The notes under the pieces were generated by a model. It was given only the letters and a program-made list of their open reading frames with translations, was not told the origin of the DNA and did no database searches. A stretch of 54,492 nucleotides of DNA, from assembly GCA_900547995.1 (NCBI GenBank), contig URIY01000003.1, forward strand, positions 1 through 54,492. The letters run 5' to 3'. Positions 16,048 through 24,447 of the stretch are shown piece by piece. The position numbers were made by a program, and so were the translations under genes. Position 1 is the first letter of the stretch; each line of letters opens with the position of its first letter. The DNA comes from an uncultured Mycoplasmatota bacterium. GTDB lineage: Bacteria; Bacillota_I; Bacilli_A; RF39; UBA660.

Positions 16048-17055
16048 ATGAATGATGATAGAATTGTTACTTCAAATGAACTTAAAGAAGATTCTTTTGA
16101 AAAAACAATTAGACCAATTACTTTAAATGATTATATTGGTCAAACAGAGATAAAAGAAACACTTGATGTTTATATAAAGGCAGCTAAAATGCGTGAAGAA
16201 GCCTTAGATCATGTTTTATTGTATGGTCCACCGGGACTTGGTAAAACTACTCTTTCATATATAATTGCAAATGAAATGGGGTCTAATATTAAAACAGCAA
16301 GTGGGCCTGCTATTGAAAAAAGTGGGGATTTAGCAGCCATTTTATCTACTTTAGAGCCTGGTGATGTATTATTTATTGATGAAATACATCGAATTCCAAG
16401 GTATATAGAGGAAATACTATATTCCGCCATGGAAGATTTTACACTTGATATTATGGTTGGTAGTGATGCTAGTAGTAGAAGTATTAAAATAGATCTGCCA
16501 CCTTTTACATTAGTTGGTGCTACGACAAGAGCTGGCGATTTGACTGGGCCACTTAGAGATAGATTTGGAATTATATTTAAGTTACAATTTTATAATGAAG
16601 AAGAGCTTAAACAAATTGTTGAAAGAACAAGTGAGGTACTTGGGGCTCCGATTGATAGTGATGCGGCAAGTGAACTTGCAAGAAGAAGTAGAGGCACACC
16701 TAGAATTGCTAATAGATTATTTAAAAGAATTAGGGATTTTGCCCTAGTTCTTGGAAGTGGTAATATTGATTTAGATATTACTAATATGGCTCTTGATAAA
16801 CTTAAAGTTGATAAACTTGGATTAGATAATACTGATTATAATTTATTAAAAGCCATTATTGAGAGGTTTAATGGTGGACCAGTAGGGATTGAGGCTATCG
16901 CATCTTCTATAGGTGAGGAACAAACAACAATTGAAGATGTATATGAACCATATCTTTTACAACAGGGATTACTAAAAAGAACGAGTAGAGGAAGAGTAGT
17001 AACAGAGAAGGCCTATAATCATTTAGGTATTCCTTTTAATGAAAAAAATGGTTAA
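16048..17055 (+). CDS. ruvB: Holliday junction DNA helicase RuvB
   Basis: RuvB is the hexameric AAA+ motor that drives branch migration with RuvA. The 335-residue protein shows RPITLNDYIGQ, Walker A GPPGLGKTT (about residues 60-68), Walker B LFIDEIHRI, sensor 1 LVGATTRAGDLTGPLRDRFG, and the C-terminal winged helix (GPVGIEAIASSIGEEQTTIEDVYEP). The start follows directly on the tdk stop codon, with the ribosome site GGTTGGTGA inside tdk. No RuvC gene is nearby, as expected for a low-GC Gram-positive that uses RecU. Confidence 0.98.
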   Translation: MNDDRIVTSNELKEDSFEKTIRPITLNDYIGQTEIKETLDVYIKAAKMREEALDHVLLYGPPGLGKTTLSYIIANEMGSNIKTASGPAIEKSGDLAAILSTLEPGDVLFIDEIHRIPRYIEEILYSAMEDFTLDIMVGSDASSRSIKIDLPPFTLVGATTRAGDLTGPLRDRFGIIFKLQFYNEEELKQIVERTSEVLGAPIDSDAASELARRSRGTPRIANRLFKRIRDFALVLGSGNIDLDITNMALDKLKVDKLGLDNTDYNLLKAIIERFNGGPVGIEAIASSIGEEQTTIEDVYEPYLLQQGLLKRTSRGRVVTEKAYNHLGIPFNEKNG

Positions 17056-17068
17056 AATCTTATTAATA

Positions 17069-17077
17069 TGATATAAT
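17069..17077 (+). promoter_or_regulatory. Extended -10 promoter for queA
   Basis: TGATATAAT at 17069-17077 (TG, one base, perfect TATAAT) lies in the 51-base gap between ruvB and queA. The -35 region is weak. Confidence 0.5.
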
Positions 17078-17106
17078 AGTTAACATTGAGGAGTGTAGTG
17101 ACGTAT

Positions 17107-18132
17107 ATGAGAACAGAAGATTTTGATTTTGATTTACCAGAAGAATTAATTGCTCAAACACCTCTTGAGAAAAGAGATTCTTCTAAATTATTAGTATTAG
17201 ATAAGGAAACAGGTGAAATAGAGCATAAACATTTTACTGATATAATAGATTATTTAATTCCTGGTGATGTACTTGTCATTAATGATACTAAAGTTATACC
17301 AGCTAGATTACATGGAATAAAGGAAACAACAGGTGCACATATTGAAATTCTTATGCTTCATGAAAATGGAAATAATATATGGCAGTGCTTAGTAAAACCT
17401 GCAAAAAGGGTAAAAATAGGTGATGTTATATCATTTGGTGACGGATTATTAAAAATGGAATGTATAAATGTTGATGAAGAGGGGATTAGAGATTTTTCTC
17501 TTATCTATAATGGTATTTTATATGAAGTATTGGATAAGCTAGGAGAAATGCCACTTCCACCATATATACATGAAAAATTGAAAGATAAAAATAGATACCA
17601 AACAGTATATGCTAAGAATGATGGTAGTGCTGCTGCTCCAACAGCAGGGCTTCATTTTACGAGTGAATTATTAGATAAAATAAGCGATAAAGGGATAAAA
17701 ATAGTAAATGTAACATTGCATGTTGGTCTTGGCACATTTAGACCTGTAAATGTAGAGGATGTAACTAAACATAAAATGCATAGCGAATTTTATATGATGA
17801 GTGAGAATACTGCTAATGAATTAAATCTTGCTAAAAAAGAAGGAAGACGAATTATTAGTGTTGGTACAACATCAACAAGAGTTTTAGAAACAATTATGAA
17901 TTTATATGGTACATTTAAAAAATGTAGTGGTAATACAGAAATATTTATATATCCAGGTTATGAGTTTAAAGCTATAGATGCTTTAATTACAAATTTCCAC
18001 CTTCCAAAGTCAACCCTTGTTATGCTAGTTAGTGCCCTTGCAGGGAAAGAAAATATATTAAATGCTTATAATAAGGCCATAGAAAGTAAATATCGCTTTT
18101 TCTCATTTGGCGATAGTATGTTTATAAAATAA
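17107..18132 (+). CDS. queA: S-adenosylmethionine:tRNA ribosyltransferase-isomerase
   Basis: QueA transfers and isomerises the ribosyl group of SAM onto preQ1 at tRNA position 34 to form epoxyqueuosine. The protein shows DFDFDLPEELIAQTP, the KRDSSKLLVLD start of the family, VINDTKVIPARL, GEMPLPPYIHE, the AAPTAGLHFT signature, HVGLGTFRPV and the ITNFHLPKSTLVML end. ATG 17107 gives the normal N-terminus (341 residues). A GTG at 17098 lies closer to the GAGGAG ribosome site (17088-17093) and could be the true start. Its stop overlaps the next start by one base. Confidence 0.96.
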   Translation: MRTEDFDFDLPEELIAQTPLEKRDSSKLLVLDKETGEIEHKHFTDIIDYLIPGDVLVINDTKVIPARLHGIKETTGAHIEILMLHENGNNIWQCLVKPAKRVKIGDVISFGDGLLKMECINVDEEGIRDFSLIYNGILYEVLDKLGEMPLPPYIHEKLKDKNRYQTVYAKNDGSAAAPTAGLHFTSELLDKISDKGIKIVNVTLHVGLGTFRPVNVEDVTKHKMHSEFYMMSENTANELNLAKKEGRRIISVGTTSTRVLETIMNLYGTFKKCSGNTEIFIYPGYEFKAIDALITNFHLPKSTLVMLVSALAGKENILNAYNKAIESKYRFFSFGDSMFIK

Positions 18133-19073
18133 TGATAGATTATAAAACATTAAATGATAATTTATTTGACTATTTGAATGGTGCAAAGTTGGAAGAACTT
18201 AAACTTATAAAATCATTAAATGATATTGTACTAAGAAACAAATTTAATCAGAAAATACTTGGATATAAAGAAAAAATGGATTTGGATCATACTGCTTCAC
18301 TTGCTTATACTTTTTTTAAATATTTAAGTGAAGATTATGCTTCTTATTTTGAAAAAAGATTAACTGATGGAACAATTAAATTTAGTAAAGATTATTTGAT
18401 TGGTCAGTCATATTATAATCATGAAAGTCAAAGAAGAGTTGTAGAAGTGCCAATTACTGGAACAATAGAAGATGCCTTTGTTATGGTTCATGAGGTTTTA
18501 CATGATATGAATTTGAAGCCAAACAGTAATACTGTAGATAGAATGTTATATACAGAAACAATATCTATGCTGGGTGAAATTTTATTTAAGGATTTTTTGT
18601 GTATATATAATTTACATGTGAAAGATGGCAAAAGAAATATCCATAATATGTTTGCATCAGTTAGTTCAATGACTGAAAGCAATGATTTTGATTTAAATTT
18701 AATAATGGAGTTTATTAAAAATGGATATGTTGATATGAATTTTTTAAACGATTTATGTTCTCATTATGATAGCGAAATAATTGAAGAAACAATTGATTCA
18801 TTAAAAAATAATTCATTACTACAACTAGAAATAAATCAAAGATATATTATAGGCTCACTATTATCTTGTTATATGCATGATAGGATTGAAAGTAATCCAA
18901 AATATTTATGTGAATTTATAGAAACTAATAGTATGATGACTAATAATTATTTTGAATCATTAATTAATTATTTAGATTTAGATATTATGGATGATAATGA
19001 ATATCTATTATTTACAGATAAATCTTTAAAAAAATTGGAAAAATGTTATAAAAATGAAATTAAAAATAGGTGA
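18132..19073 (+). CDS. Unknown protein with an HExxH metallopeptidase-like motif
   Basis: The 313-residue protein is soluble, with no signal peptide. It contains HEVLH (residues 120-124) preceded by a hydrophobic stretch (EDAFVMV), and 18 or more residues later two acidic residues in TETISMLGE (Glu142, Glu149). That is the gluzincin pattern, HExxH plus a distal Glu zinc ligand, in a mostly helical protein, and it recalls M3-like oligopeptidases at reduced size. I do not recognise the family. The ATG shares a base with the queA stop and the stop lies 3 bases before miaA, so the gene is embedded in a tRNA-modification operon. Confidence 0.6.
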   Translation: MIDYKTLNDNLFDYLNGAKLEELKLIKSLNDIVLRNKFNQKILGYKEKMDLDHTASLAYTFFKYLSEDYASYFEKRLTDGTIKFSKDYLIGQSYYNHESQRRVVEVPITGTIEDAFVMVHEVLHDMNLKPNSNTVDRMLYTETISMLGEILFKDFLCIYNLHVKDGKRNIHNMFASVSSMTESNDFDLNLIMEFIKNGYVDMNFLNDLCSHYDSEIIEETIDSLKNNSLLQLEINQRYIIGSLLSCYMHDRIESNPKYLCEFIETNSMMTNNYFESLINYLDLDIMDDNEYLLFTDKSLKKLEKCYKNEIKNR

Positions 19074-19076
19074 TTT

Positions 19077-19967
19077 ATGAATAAGATAATTGTTATTGTA
19101 GGACCAACTTGCACTGGAAAAACCAAACTTAGTATAGAACTTGCTAAAAAGTATAATGGTGAAATTATTAATGCCGATTCAACACAAATATATAAAGATA
19201 ATGATATTGCTACTGCTAAAGTTTCATTAGAAGAAATGGAAGGAATAAAGCATCATTTATTATCTATCAAGGATTTAAAAGAAGATTATACAGTGTTTGA
19301 TTATCAGAAGGATGCAAGAAACTGTATTAATAAAATTATTGATAAAGGCAAAATTCCTATTTTAGTAGGGGGAACAGGTTTATATATTAAATCTGTTCTT
19401 TACGATTATAAGTTTAATTTGGAAAATAATAAAAAAGAAACTTATGAACAATATAATAATGAGGAATTATATAAAAAATTACTTTCAATTGATCCTAAAA
19501 CGGAAATACACCCTAATAATCGAAAAAGAGTAGAAAGGGCACTTGATTATTATTTCGCTAATAATAAACCAATTAGTTCAAAAGAAAAAACAAATAAAAT
19601 TTTATATGATGCGATTATAATAGGTCTAACGACTGATAGGAATATTTTATATGAAAAAATAAATGAACGTGTTGATAAAATGTTAGAAAGTGGATTATTA
19701 GATGAGGCTCATAGAATATATGAATCGGGCATTAGAACTAAGGCAGTATTAACTCCAATTGGTTATAAAGAGCTTTTTCCTTATTTTGAAGGGAAAGAAA
19801 ATTTAGATAATGCTATTTTATTAATGAAGCAAAATAGTAGACATTATGCTAAAAGACAATATACATGGTTTTTACATCAAATGGATGTAAAATGGTTTAC
19901 AACTAATTATGATAATTTTAATCAAACTATAGATGATGTAGTTAATTATATTGCCGAGGTGATTTAA
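19077..19967 (+). CDS. miaA: tRNA dimethylallyltransferase
   Basis: MiaA adds the dimethylallyl group to A37 of tRNAs that read codons starting with U. The 296-residue protein has the P-loop GPTCTGKTKLSIELAKK (residues 8-24), the INADSTQIYKDNDIATAK substrate motif, VGGTGLYIKSVLYDY, the HPNNRKRVERALDYY region, and the C-terminal IGYKELFPYFEG and RHYAKRQYTWF segments. AGGTGATTT lies directly upstream, inside the end of the HExxH gene. It is the third gene of a queA-unknown-miaA unit and is followed by the dipeptidase after one base. Confidence 0.97.
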   Translation: MNKIIVIVGPTCTGKTKLSIELAKKYNGEIINADSTQIYKDNDIATAKVSLEEMEGIKHHLLSIKDLKEDYTVFDYQKDARNCINKIIDKGKIPILVGGTGLYIKSVLYDYKFNLENNKKETYEQYNNEELYKKLLSIDPKTEIHPNNRKRVERALDYYFANNKPISSKEKTNKILYDAIIIGLTTDRNILYEKINERVDKMLESGLLDEAHRIYESGIRTKAVLTPIGYKELFPYFEGKENLDNAILLMKQNSRHYAKRQYTWFLHQMDVKWFTTNYDNFNQTIDDVVNYIAEVI

Positions 19968-19968
19968 T

Positions 19969-20973
19969 ATGTTTGATATGCATTACGATTTACTAACGAA
20001 GTTATATATGTGTTATAAAGATAATGATTTTACATTTATTGAGAATTGGGTAAAAAACTATAATTTCGATAATGTACGCGGATTAATTGCTAATTTTTGT
20101 TTTATGAGTATTGAAGAAATGCAAGCAGAATATCATAAAGATTATTATAATCCAAATGTTAGTGTTATAGAGATGTTTAAAATATGTATGGCTCTTCTTT
20201 ATAAATATATACCAAGTAATATAAAGGTTTTAACGTCTATTGAAGGTTGTGATTTTTTAGATAGTGAAGAGGATTTAGTTGTTTTAAAAGAATTGGGATT
20301 AAACTCTATATTACCTGTTTGGAATAATAAAAATAAATTTGGTTCTGGAAATAGAAGTGATGATGGATTAACTGAAATGGGTAAAAGACTAATTAGAAAA
20401 GCAATTGAACTTGGAATTAATATTGATTTGTCTCATGCAAATGAAAAAACATTTTTTGATTGTATAGATATCATTAAAGAATATCGAAAAAATGGTATAT
20501 ATCCTATTGTTTATGCCTCACATTCTAATGTAAGACAACTTTCTAATTTAGGTCGTAATCTAACTGATGAGCAAATAATAGCTCTTAAAAGTGTTGATGG
20601 ATTAATTGGTTTAATGAGTAATTGTAATTATGTTTTAAATGGCTCACTTTCTGAAAAAATTAAATTAATTGGTACATCTGATTATAATGGTTATAATGAT
20701 ACTTTGAAAAAAATGTATATAAATCATTTATTATATATTAAAAATTTACTAGGAAATATTGATAATATTGCTGTTAGTACTGATGATATGTCTTTTTGTA
20801 CATATGATGATGATTATAAATACACATCTATATTTGATTACAGTAATATAAATAATGAAATAAGATATTATTTACATAAATACTTTAATCAAGAAGAAGT
20901 AGAAAAAATAATGTATTTTAATGTAGAGAAAAAATTATTTAATCAACAAGATAAGGAAAAGAATTATGAATGA
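19969..20973 (+). CDS. Membrane dipeptidase-family (M19) metallopeptidase
   Basis: M19 enzymes are zinc dipeptidases that often act on L-D or D-containing dipeptides. The 334-residue protein starts directly with the metal-binding DMHYD motif (residues 3-7) and has the second-metal Glu in TSIEGCDFL, then IDLSHAN and YASHSNVRQLSNLGRNLTDEQI, and a late Asp in VSTDDM. It lacks a signal peptide, so a cytosolic place is likely and peptide recycling is plausible. The AGGTGATTTAAT ribosome site lies in the miaA end. The last 8 bases overlap the next gene, which links it with the DUF218/serine-hydrolase protein. Confidence 0.85.
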   Translation: MFDMHYDLLTKLYMCYKDNDFTFIENWVKNYNFDNVRGLIANFCFMSIEEMQAEYHKDYYNPNVSVIEMFKICMALLYKYIPSNIKVLTSIEGCDFLDSEEDLVVLKELGLNSILPVWNNKNKFGSGNRSDDGLTEMGKRLIRKAIELGINIDLSHANEKTFFDCIDIIKEYRKNGIYPIVYASHSNVRQLSNLGRNLTDEQIIALKSVDGLIGLMSNCNYVLNGSLSEKIKLIGTSDYNGYNDTLKKMYINHLLYIKNLLGNIDNIAVSTDDMSFCTYDDDYKYTSIFDYSNINNEIRYYLHKYFNQEEVEKIMYFNVEKKLFNQQDKEKNYE

Positions 20974-22630
20974 TATTCTAAGTAAAAATATTGTGGCTAT
21001 CATTAAAGATATCAAAGAATCTAAGGAAAATGTAAAAGAAGAAACTGTTAGTATAATTAATAGAATCTTTTTTTCATACTCTAAAGCCAATTTAAAAGCT
21101 GATATAGTTTTAGTACTTGGTGGACTATCAGATATAAGAGCAATTGTTGGAACAAATTTATCTAAGAAAAATAATATTCCAATTATATTTTCTGGTGGTG
21201 TTTTTCATAGTAAATTTGGTGCAACAGAGGCCGAATATTATAAAAAGATAGGAATAGAACATGGTTTAAAAGATGATTTAATTTATATTGAAAATGATTC
21301 TACAAATACATATGAAAACTTTTTATATAGTTTAGATTTAATAAAAGAAATTATCCAAAAAGATATAATAAATATTTTTGTTGTTTCTAATTCTATTCAT
21401 TTACCTAGGGCCATATTAATTGGTAATGAAATTATAAATAAAAATAACTTTAATATGAAATTAATTCCGTATGCAAGCGATCAAAACGGTGAAAGTTGGA
21501 TGAAAAATAATAAAACTAGGGGATATATAATAAATGAATTAAATAAAATACTAACATATAATTACAAAAATAGTTTAAGTATAAAATTTAAAAGGTTTGA
21601 AAATGTTATGAATGAAATGGTAAAAGAAAAAGTATTTCCTGGTGCTACATATGCAGTATTAAATAAAGATTATAGTATGCTTGGGGTTTGTGGTAATAAG
21701 TCATTATACCCATTAGAGAAAAATACATTAAATACATTATATGATATGGCTTCTCTTACAAAAGTAATTGTTACTAATACTATTGTATTAAGGATGTTAC
21801 AAGCTGATCAAATTAATTTAAATGATAAAATTGGTAAGTATTTAAAGGAATATGATTATTTGGATATAACTATATATAATTTAGTTACACATAGTTCAGG
21901 ATTAAAATCGGGATTTAGTAGTTTAAAAATAAAATCAAAAGAAGAATTTATCTTAGCATTAAAAAATATAAAATTAGATTATACACCTGGAACAAAATGT
22001 ATTTATTCAGATATTGGTTTTGTCCTACTTGGAATGGTAATTGAAAAAATATATAATATGAAATTAGATGAAATTGTTGATATAGAAGTATTTAAACCTT
22101 TATCGATGAAAAGAGCAACTTTTTATCCTAATGTAAAGAATTGTGCTCCAACAGAACAAACAATTGATAGGGGATTAATTCGTGGCATTGTTCATGATGA
22201 AACGGCCTTTTATAGTGGAAGGATACTTGGTCATGCAGGACTTTTTTGTGATATAAATGATGTTTGCAAATTTGTCAAAATGATTTTAAATGATGGTATG
22301 GTTTCAAATAAAGTTTATTTAGAAAAGAAATACATAGATATGCTTTTTCACCCCGAGGTCTTAGATGTTGATGGTGTTAAAAGAAGTATTGGATGGGTAG
22401 TTGGAAAAGTAAATTCAACAGGTAATAGTGTTAGTGAAAATACTATATCACATAATGGGTTTACAGGTACAAGCATAGTTATAGATAGAGATAATAAAAT
22501 AGGAATTATTGTTTTATCAAATAGAGTTCATCCAACTAGAGAAAATAATTTACTTTTATCAAGAAGAAAAGAAATTATTGGTAGCATTTACAATAAAATA
22601 TACATAGAAAAAGATACTAATTTGAACTAG
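20966..22630 (+). CDS. DUF218 (YdcF/ElyC-like) domain fused to a beta-lactamase-fold serine hydrolase
   Basis: The 554-residue protein joins two families. Residues about 45-195 are a DUF218 domain (ADIVLVLGGLSD, FSGGVFHSKFGATEAEYY, DSTNTYENFLYS, SNSIHLPRA), a fold tied to envelope glycan metabolism. Residues about 205-545 are a class C beta-lactamase/D,D-peptidase-type hydrolase with SLTK at 263-266 (Ser nucleophile and Lys), YSD at 347-349 and HNG at 496-498. Neither part has a signal peptide, which is unusual for penicillin-binding-fold enzymes and suggests a cytosolic esterase or peptidase. It overlaps the dipeptidase by 8 bases. Its last codons lie in the terminator at 22608. Confidence 0.8.
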   Translation: MNDILSKNIVAIIKDIKESKENVKEETVSIINRIFFSYSKANLKADIVLVLGGLSDIRAIVGTNLSKKNNIPIIFSGGVFHSKFGATEAEYYKKIGIEHGLKDDLIYIENDSTNTYENFLYSLDLIKEIIQKDIINIFVVSNSIHLPRAILIGNEIINKNNFNMKLIPYASDQNGESWMKNNKTRGYIINELNKILTYNYKNSLSIKFKRFENVMNEMVKEKVFPGATYAVLNKDYSMLGVCGNKSLYPLEKNTLNTLYDMASLTKVIVTNTIVLRMLQADQINLNDKIGKYLKEYDYLDITIYNLVTHSSGLKSGFSSLKIKSKEEFILALKNIKLDYTPGTKCIYSDIGFVLLGMVIEKIYNMKLDEIVDIEVFKPLSMKRATFYPNVKNCAPTEQTIDRGLIRGIVHDETAFYSGRILGHAGLFCDINDVCKFVKMILNDGMVSNKVYLEKKYIDMLFHPEVLDVDGVKRSIGWVVGKVNSTGNSVSENTISHNGFTGTSIVIDRDNKIGIIVLSNRVHPTRENNLLLSRRKEIIGSIYNKIYIEKDTNLN

Positions 22631-22639
22631 TATCTTTTT
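22608..22639. repeat. Direct repeat, copy 1, left border of an inserted segment
   Basis: These 32 bases are identical in sequence and orientation to 24416-24447. Each copy codes for the final residues of the neighbouring gene: KDTNLN of the plus-strand gene here, KDTSSN of the minus-strand RNase J at the other copy. This indicates that the two genes once converged on a single shared terminator. Confidence 0.85.
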
Positions 22640-22640
22640 G
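22608..22640. terminator. Terminator, first copy of a 32-bp direct repeat
   Basis: A 12-bp stem (22608-22619 with 22628-22639, AAAAAGATACTA and its complement) closes an 8-base loop. It contains the stop codon of the serine-hydrolase fusion. An identical 32-bp copy stands at 24416-24447. Confidence 0.85.
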
Positions 22641-22689
22641 TAAAATTTTGTCAATAAATATAATAATATTTAAAAATTAAAATATATTT

Positions 22690-22698
22690 TGCTATAAT
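22690..22698 (+). promoter_or_regulatory. Extended -10 promoter for the DUF4116 gene
   Basis: TGCTATAAT at 22690-22698 is a perfect extended -10 box 24 bases before the ATG, with a weak -35 (TTAAAA region near 22670). Confidence 0.5.
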
Positions 22699-22721
22699 AA
22701 ACTTAAGAAAGTAGGATAAAT

Positions 22722-24308
22722 ATGAAAGAATATAATGGAGAAGCATTCTTGAATAAAATATATAAGGATTTACATATGTCGGACGTTGTAATGCGTACAG
22801 CAAATTCTAGTGATAATCCTAGTCAAAAAATAAATAAATATATGGGAAGACTAGAAAAAATGCATAGTAATAAAAATGAAAATATTAAAAAAAATATAAT
22901 GAATTTATATCATGAAAAATATGTAATAAAAGAAGAAAATTTAACTGGATATGGTAATAAACAAACAGAAAAAATTAGGAAACAAATAATAGATGCTCAA
23001 ATAAAAACATTAGATATGTGGATAAATTATTTAATAGATGAGAATGCAAAATATCCAATGTGGGCTAAATATTGGGCATTTCGAGGTATGTTAAAAATAG
23101 GAGCATATGATGAAGCAACAGATACATATAAGAAAAGAAGCGAAAAAACAGCAGCTCCATTTGTAGAGGCAAACCCAGAAGTAATAGCACAATGTATAGA
23201 TTTAACAGTAAAACAAGTAAATAAAAAATTGGATGAAATAAATGTTGGAGAAGAAGGATTAAAACGATTAGTAGAGTCAGGGTCATTTCAAAAATTATAT
23301 CTAACTTTATTGAAAAAACAAAAGAAAATTCAATATCTAAAAAGTGGATTTGAAGGTAAATGGATAAAATATAATTATTGTAGTATGGAAGATGCCATAA
23401 AATTATATAATTCTTTACAGGGATATGGTACTAATTGGTGCACAGCAGGAAGTAAACAGACAGCAATAGACCAGGTATGTGGAGGAACTGGTTATCCAGG
23501 AGGCGATTTCTATGTATATTATACATTAGATGAAAGTAATGAATATAGAATACCAAGAATTGCTATTAGAATGAATGGGACAACAAAAATAGATGAGATA
23601 AGAGGAGTAGTAGATGCGTCACAAAATTTAGAAGATGGAATGGAACGTATAGTAGAAGATAAGCTTAATACTTTTAATTTTTTACCATGCAATGATAGAG
23701 AAGAATATATTGGTGCGGTTAATGATTGTAAAATGTTAACAAACTTAAATAGAAAGACGTCAAATAAAGAAGAATTAACATATGAAGAATATATTTTTCT
23801 ATATGAGGTAGAAAGAAATATAAGAGGCTTTGGATGGGAAAGAGACCCAAGAATAGAAAAAATAAGAAGTATAAATATAATTAAAGATAAGCATATTGCA
23901 ATTAAAATTTTATCAATAGATGGTATGTCATTACAATATGTGAATGAAGAATTACAAAATAATTTTGAAATAGTAAAACTAGCAGTAAGTCAAAACGGTA
24001 TGTCATTACAATATGCGAGTGAAGAATTACAAAATAATGTAGAAATAGCAAAATTAGCGGTAAGTCAAAATGGTTATGCATTACAATATGCGAGTGAAGA
24101 ATTACGAAATAATTCTGAAATAGTAAAACTGGCAGTAAGTCAAAAAGGCAATGCATTACAATATGTCGGCCCAAAATTGCAAAATAATGTAGAAATAGCA
24201 AAATTAGCAGTAAGCCAAAATAGACATGCATTATTATATGTCAATCTGGAATTACGAAATTATTTTCATTGTCAAATCAAATGTAATAGTAAATTAAATA
24301 AATCATAA
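22722..24308 (+). CDS. Large WCTAG-motif protein with C-terminal DUF4116 repeats
   Basis: The 528-residue protein has no signal peptide. Residues 1-200 are a charged helical region. A middle domain (about 205-315) carries GTNWCTAGSKQTA (236-248) followed by DFYVYY and IPRIAIRM, a WCTAG...F/Y pattern I associate with phage-like and gut-bacterial proteins of unknown role. Residues 391-513 are five 23-25 residue DUF4116 units of the type EIVKLAVSQNGxALQYASEELxNN. The last unit degrades into an unrelated tail (HCQIKCNSKLNKS), possibly after a frameshift. The gene alone fills a segment between two identical terminators, so it was probably acquired. DUF4116 has no known activity, and the repeats suggest a binding surface. 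Confidence 0.7.
   Translation: MKEYNGEAFLNKIYKDLHMSDVVMRTANSSDNPSQKINKYMGRLEKMHSNKNENIKKNIMNLYHEKYVIKEENLTGYGNKQTEKIRKQIIDAQIKTLDMWINYLIDENAKYPMWAKYWAFRGMLKIGAYDEATDTYKKRSEKTAAPFVEANPEVIAQCIDLTVKQVNKKLDEINVGEEGLKRLVESGSFQKLYLTLLKKQKKIQYLKSGFEGKWIKYNYCSMEDAIKLYNSLQGYGTNWCTAGSKQTAIDQVCGGTGYPGGDFYVYYTLDESNEYRIPRIAIRMNGTTKIDEIRGVVDASQNLEDGMERIVEDKLNTFNFLPCNDREEYIGAVNDCKMLTNLNRKTSNKEELTYEEYIFLYEVERNIRGFGWERDPRIEKIRSINIIKDKHIAIKILSIDGMSLQYVNEELQNNFEIVKLAVSQNGMSLQYASEELQNNVEIAKLAVSQNGYALQYASEELRNNSEIVKLAVSQKGNALQYVGPKLQNNVEIAKLAVSQNRHALLYVNLELRNYFHCQIKCNSKLNKS
23892..24260 (+). repeat. Five tandem 75-bp units coding DUF4116 repeats
   Basis: The units begin at about 23892, 23961, 24036, 24111 and 24186. 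The middle ones are very similar at DNA level, sharing the TTACAATATGCGAGTGAAGA type core. Such units can expand or shrink by slippage or recombination. Confidence 0.75.
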
Positions 24309-24415
24309 CATACAGATTTACCATTTTATTAACGTCTCTATTAAATTATAAAAATAATCCAAAAAGAATAAGAAATGGAAAATGAAACAAGAGAGAGGTA
24401 ATAGTAACATATATT

Positions 24416-24447
24416 AAAAAGATACTAATTTGAACTAGTATCTTTTT
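24416..24447. repeat. Direct repeat, copy 2, right border of the inserted segment
   Basis: Identical to 22608-22639. It carries the stop codon of RNase J on the minus strand (24425-24427) and works as that gene's terminator hairpin, followed by T runs on both sides. Confidence 0.85.

Noticed and set aside
23902..24231. Minus-strand open frame with a repetitive hydrophobic product
   Set aside because: It is the reverse reading of the DUF4116 repeats. No start signal or promoter is visible.
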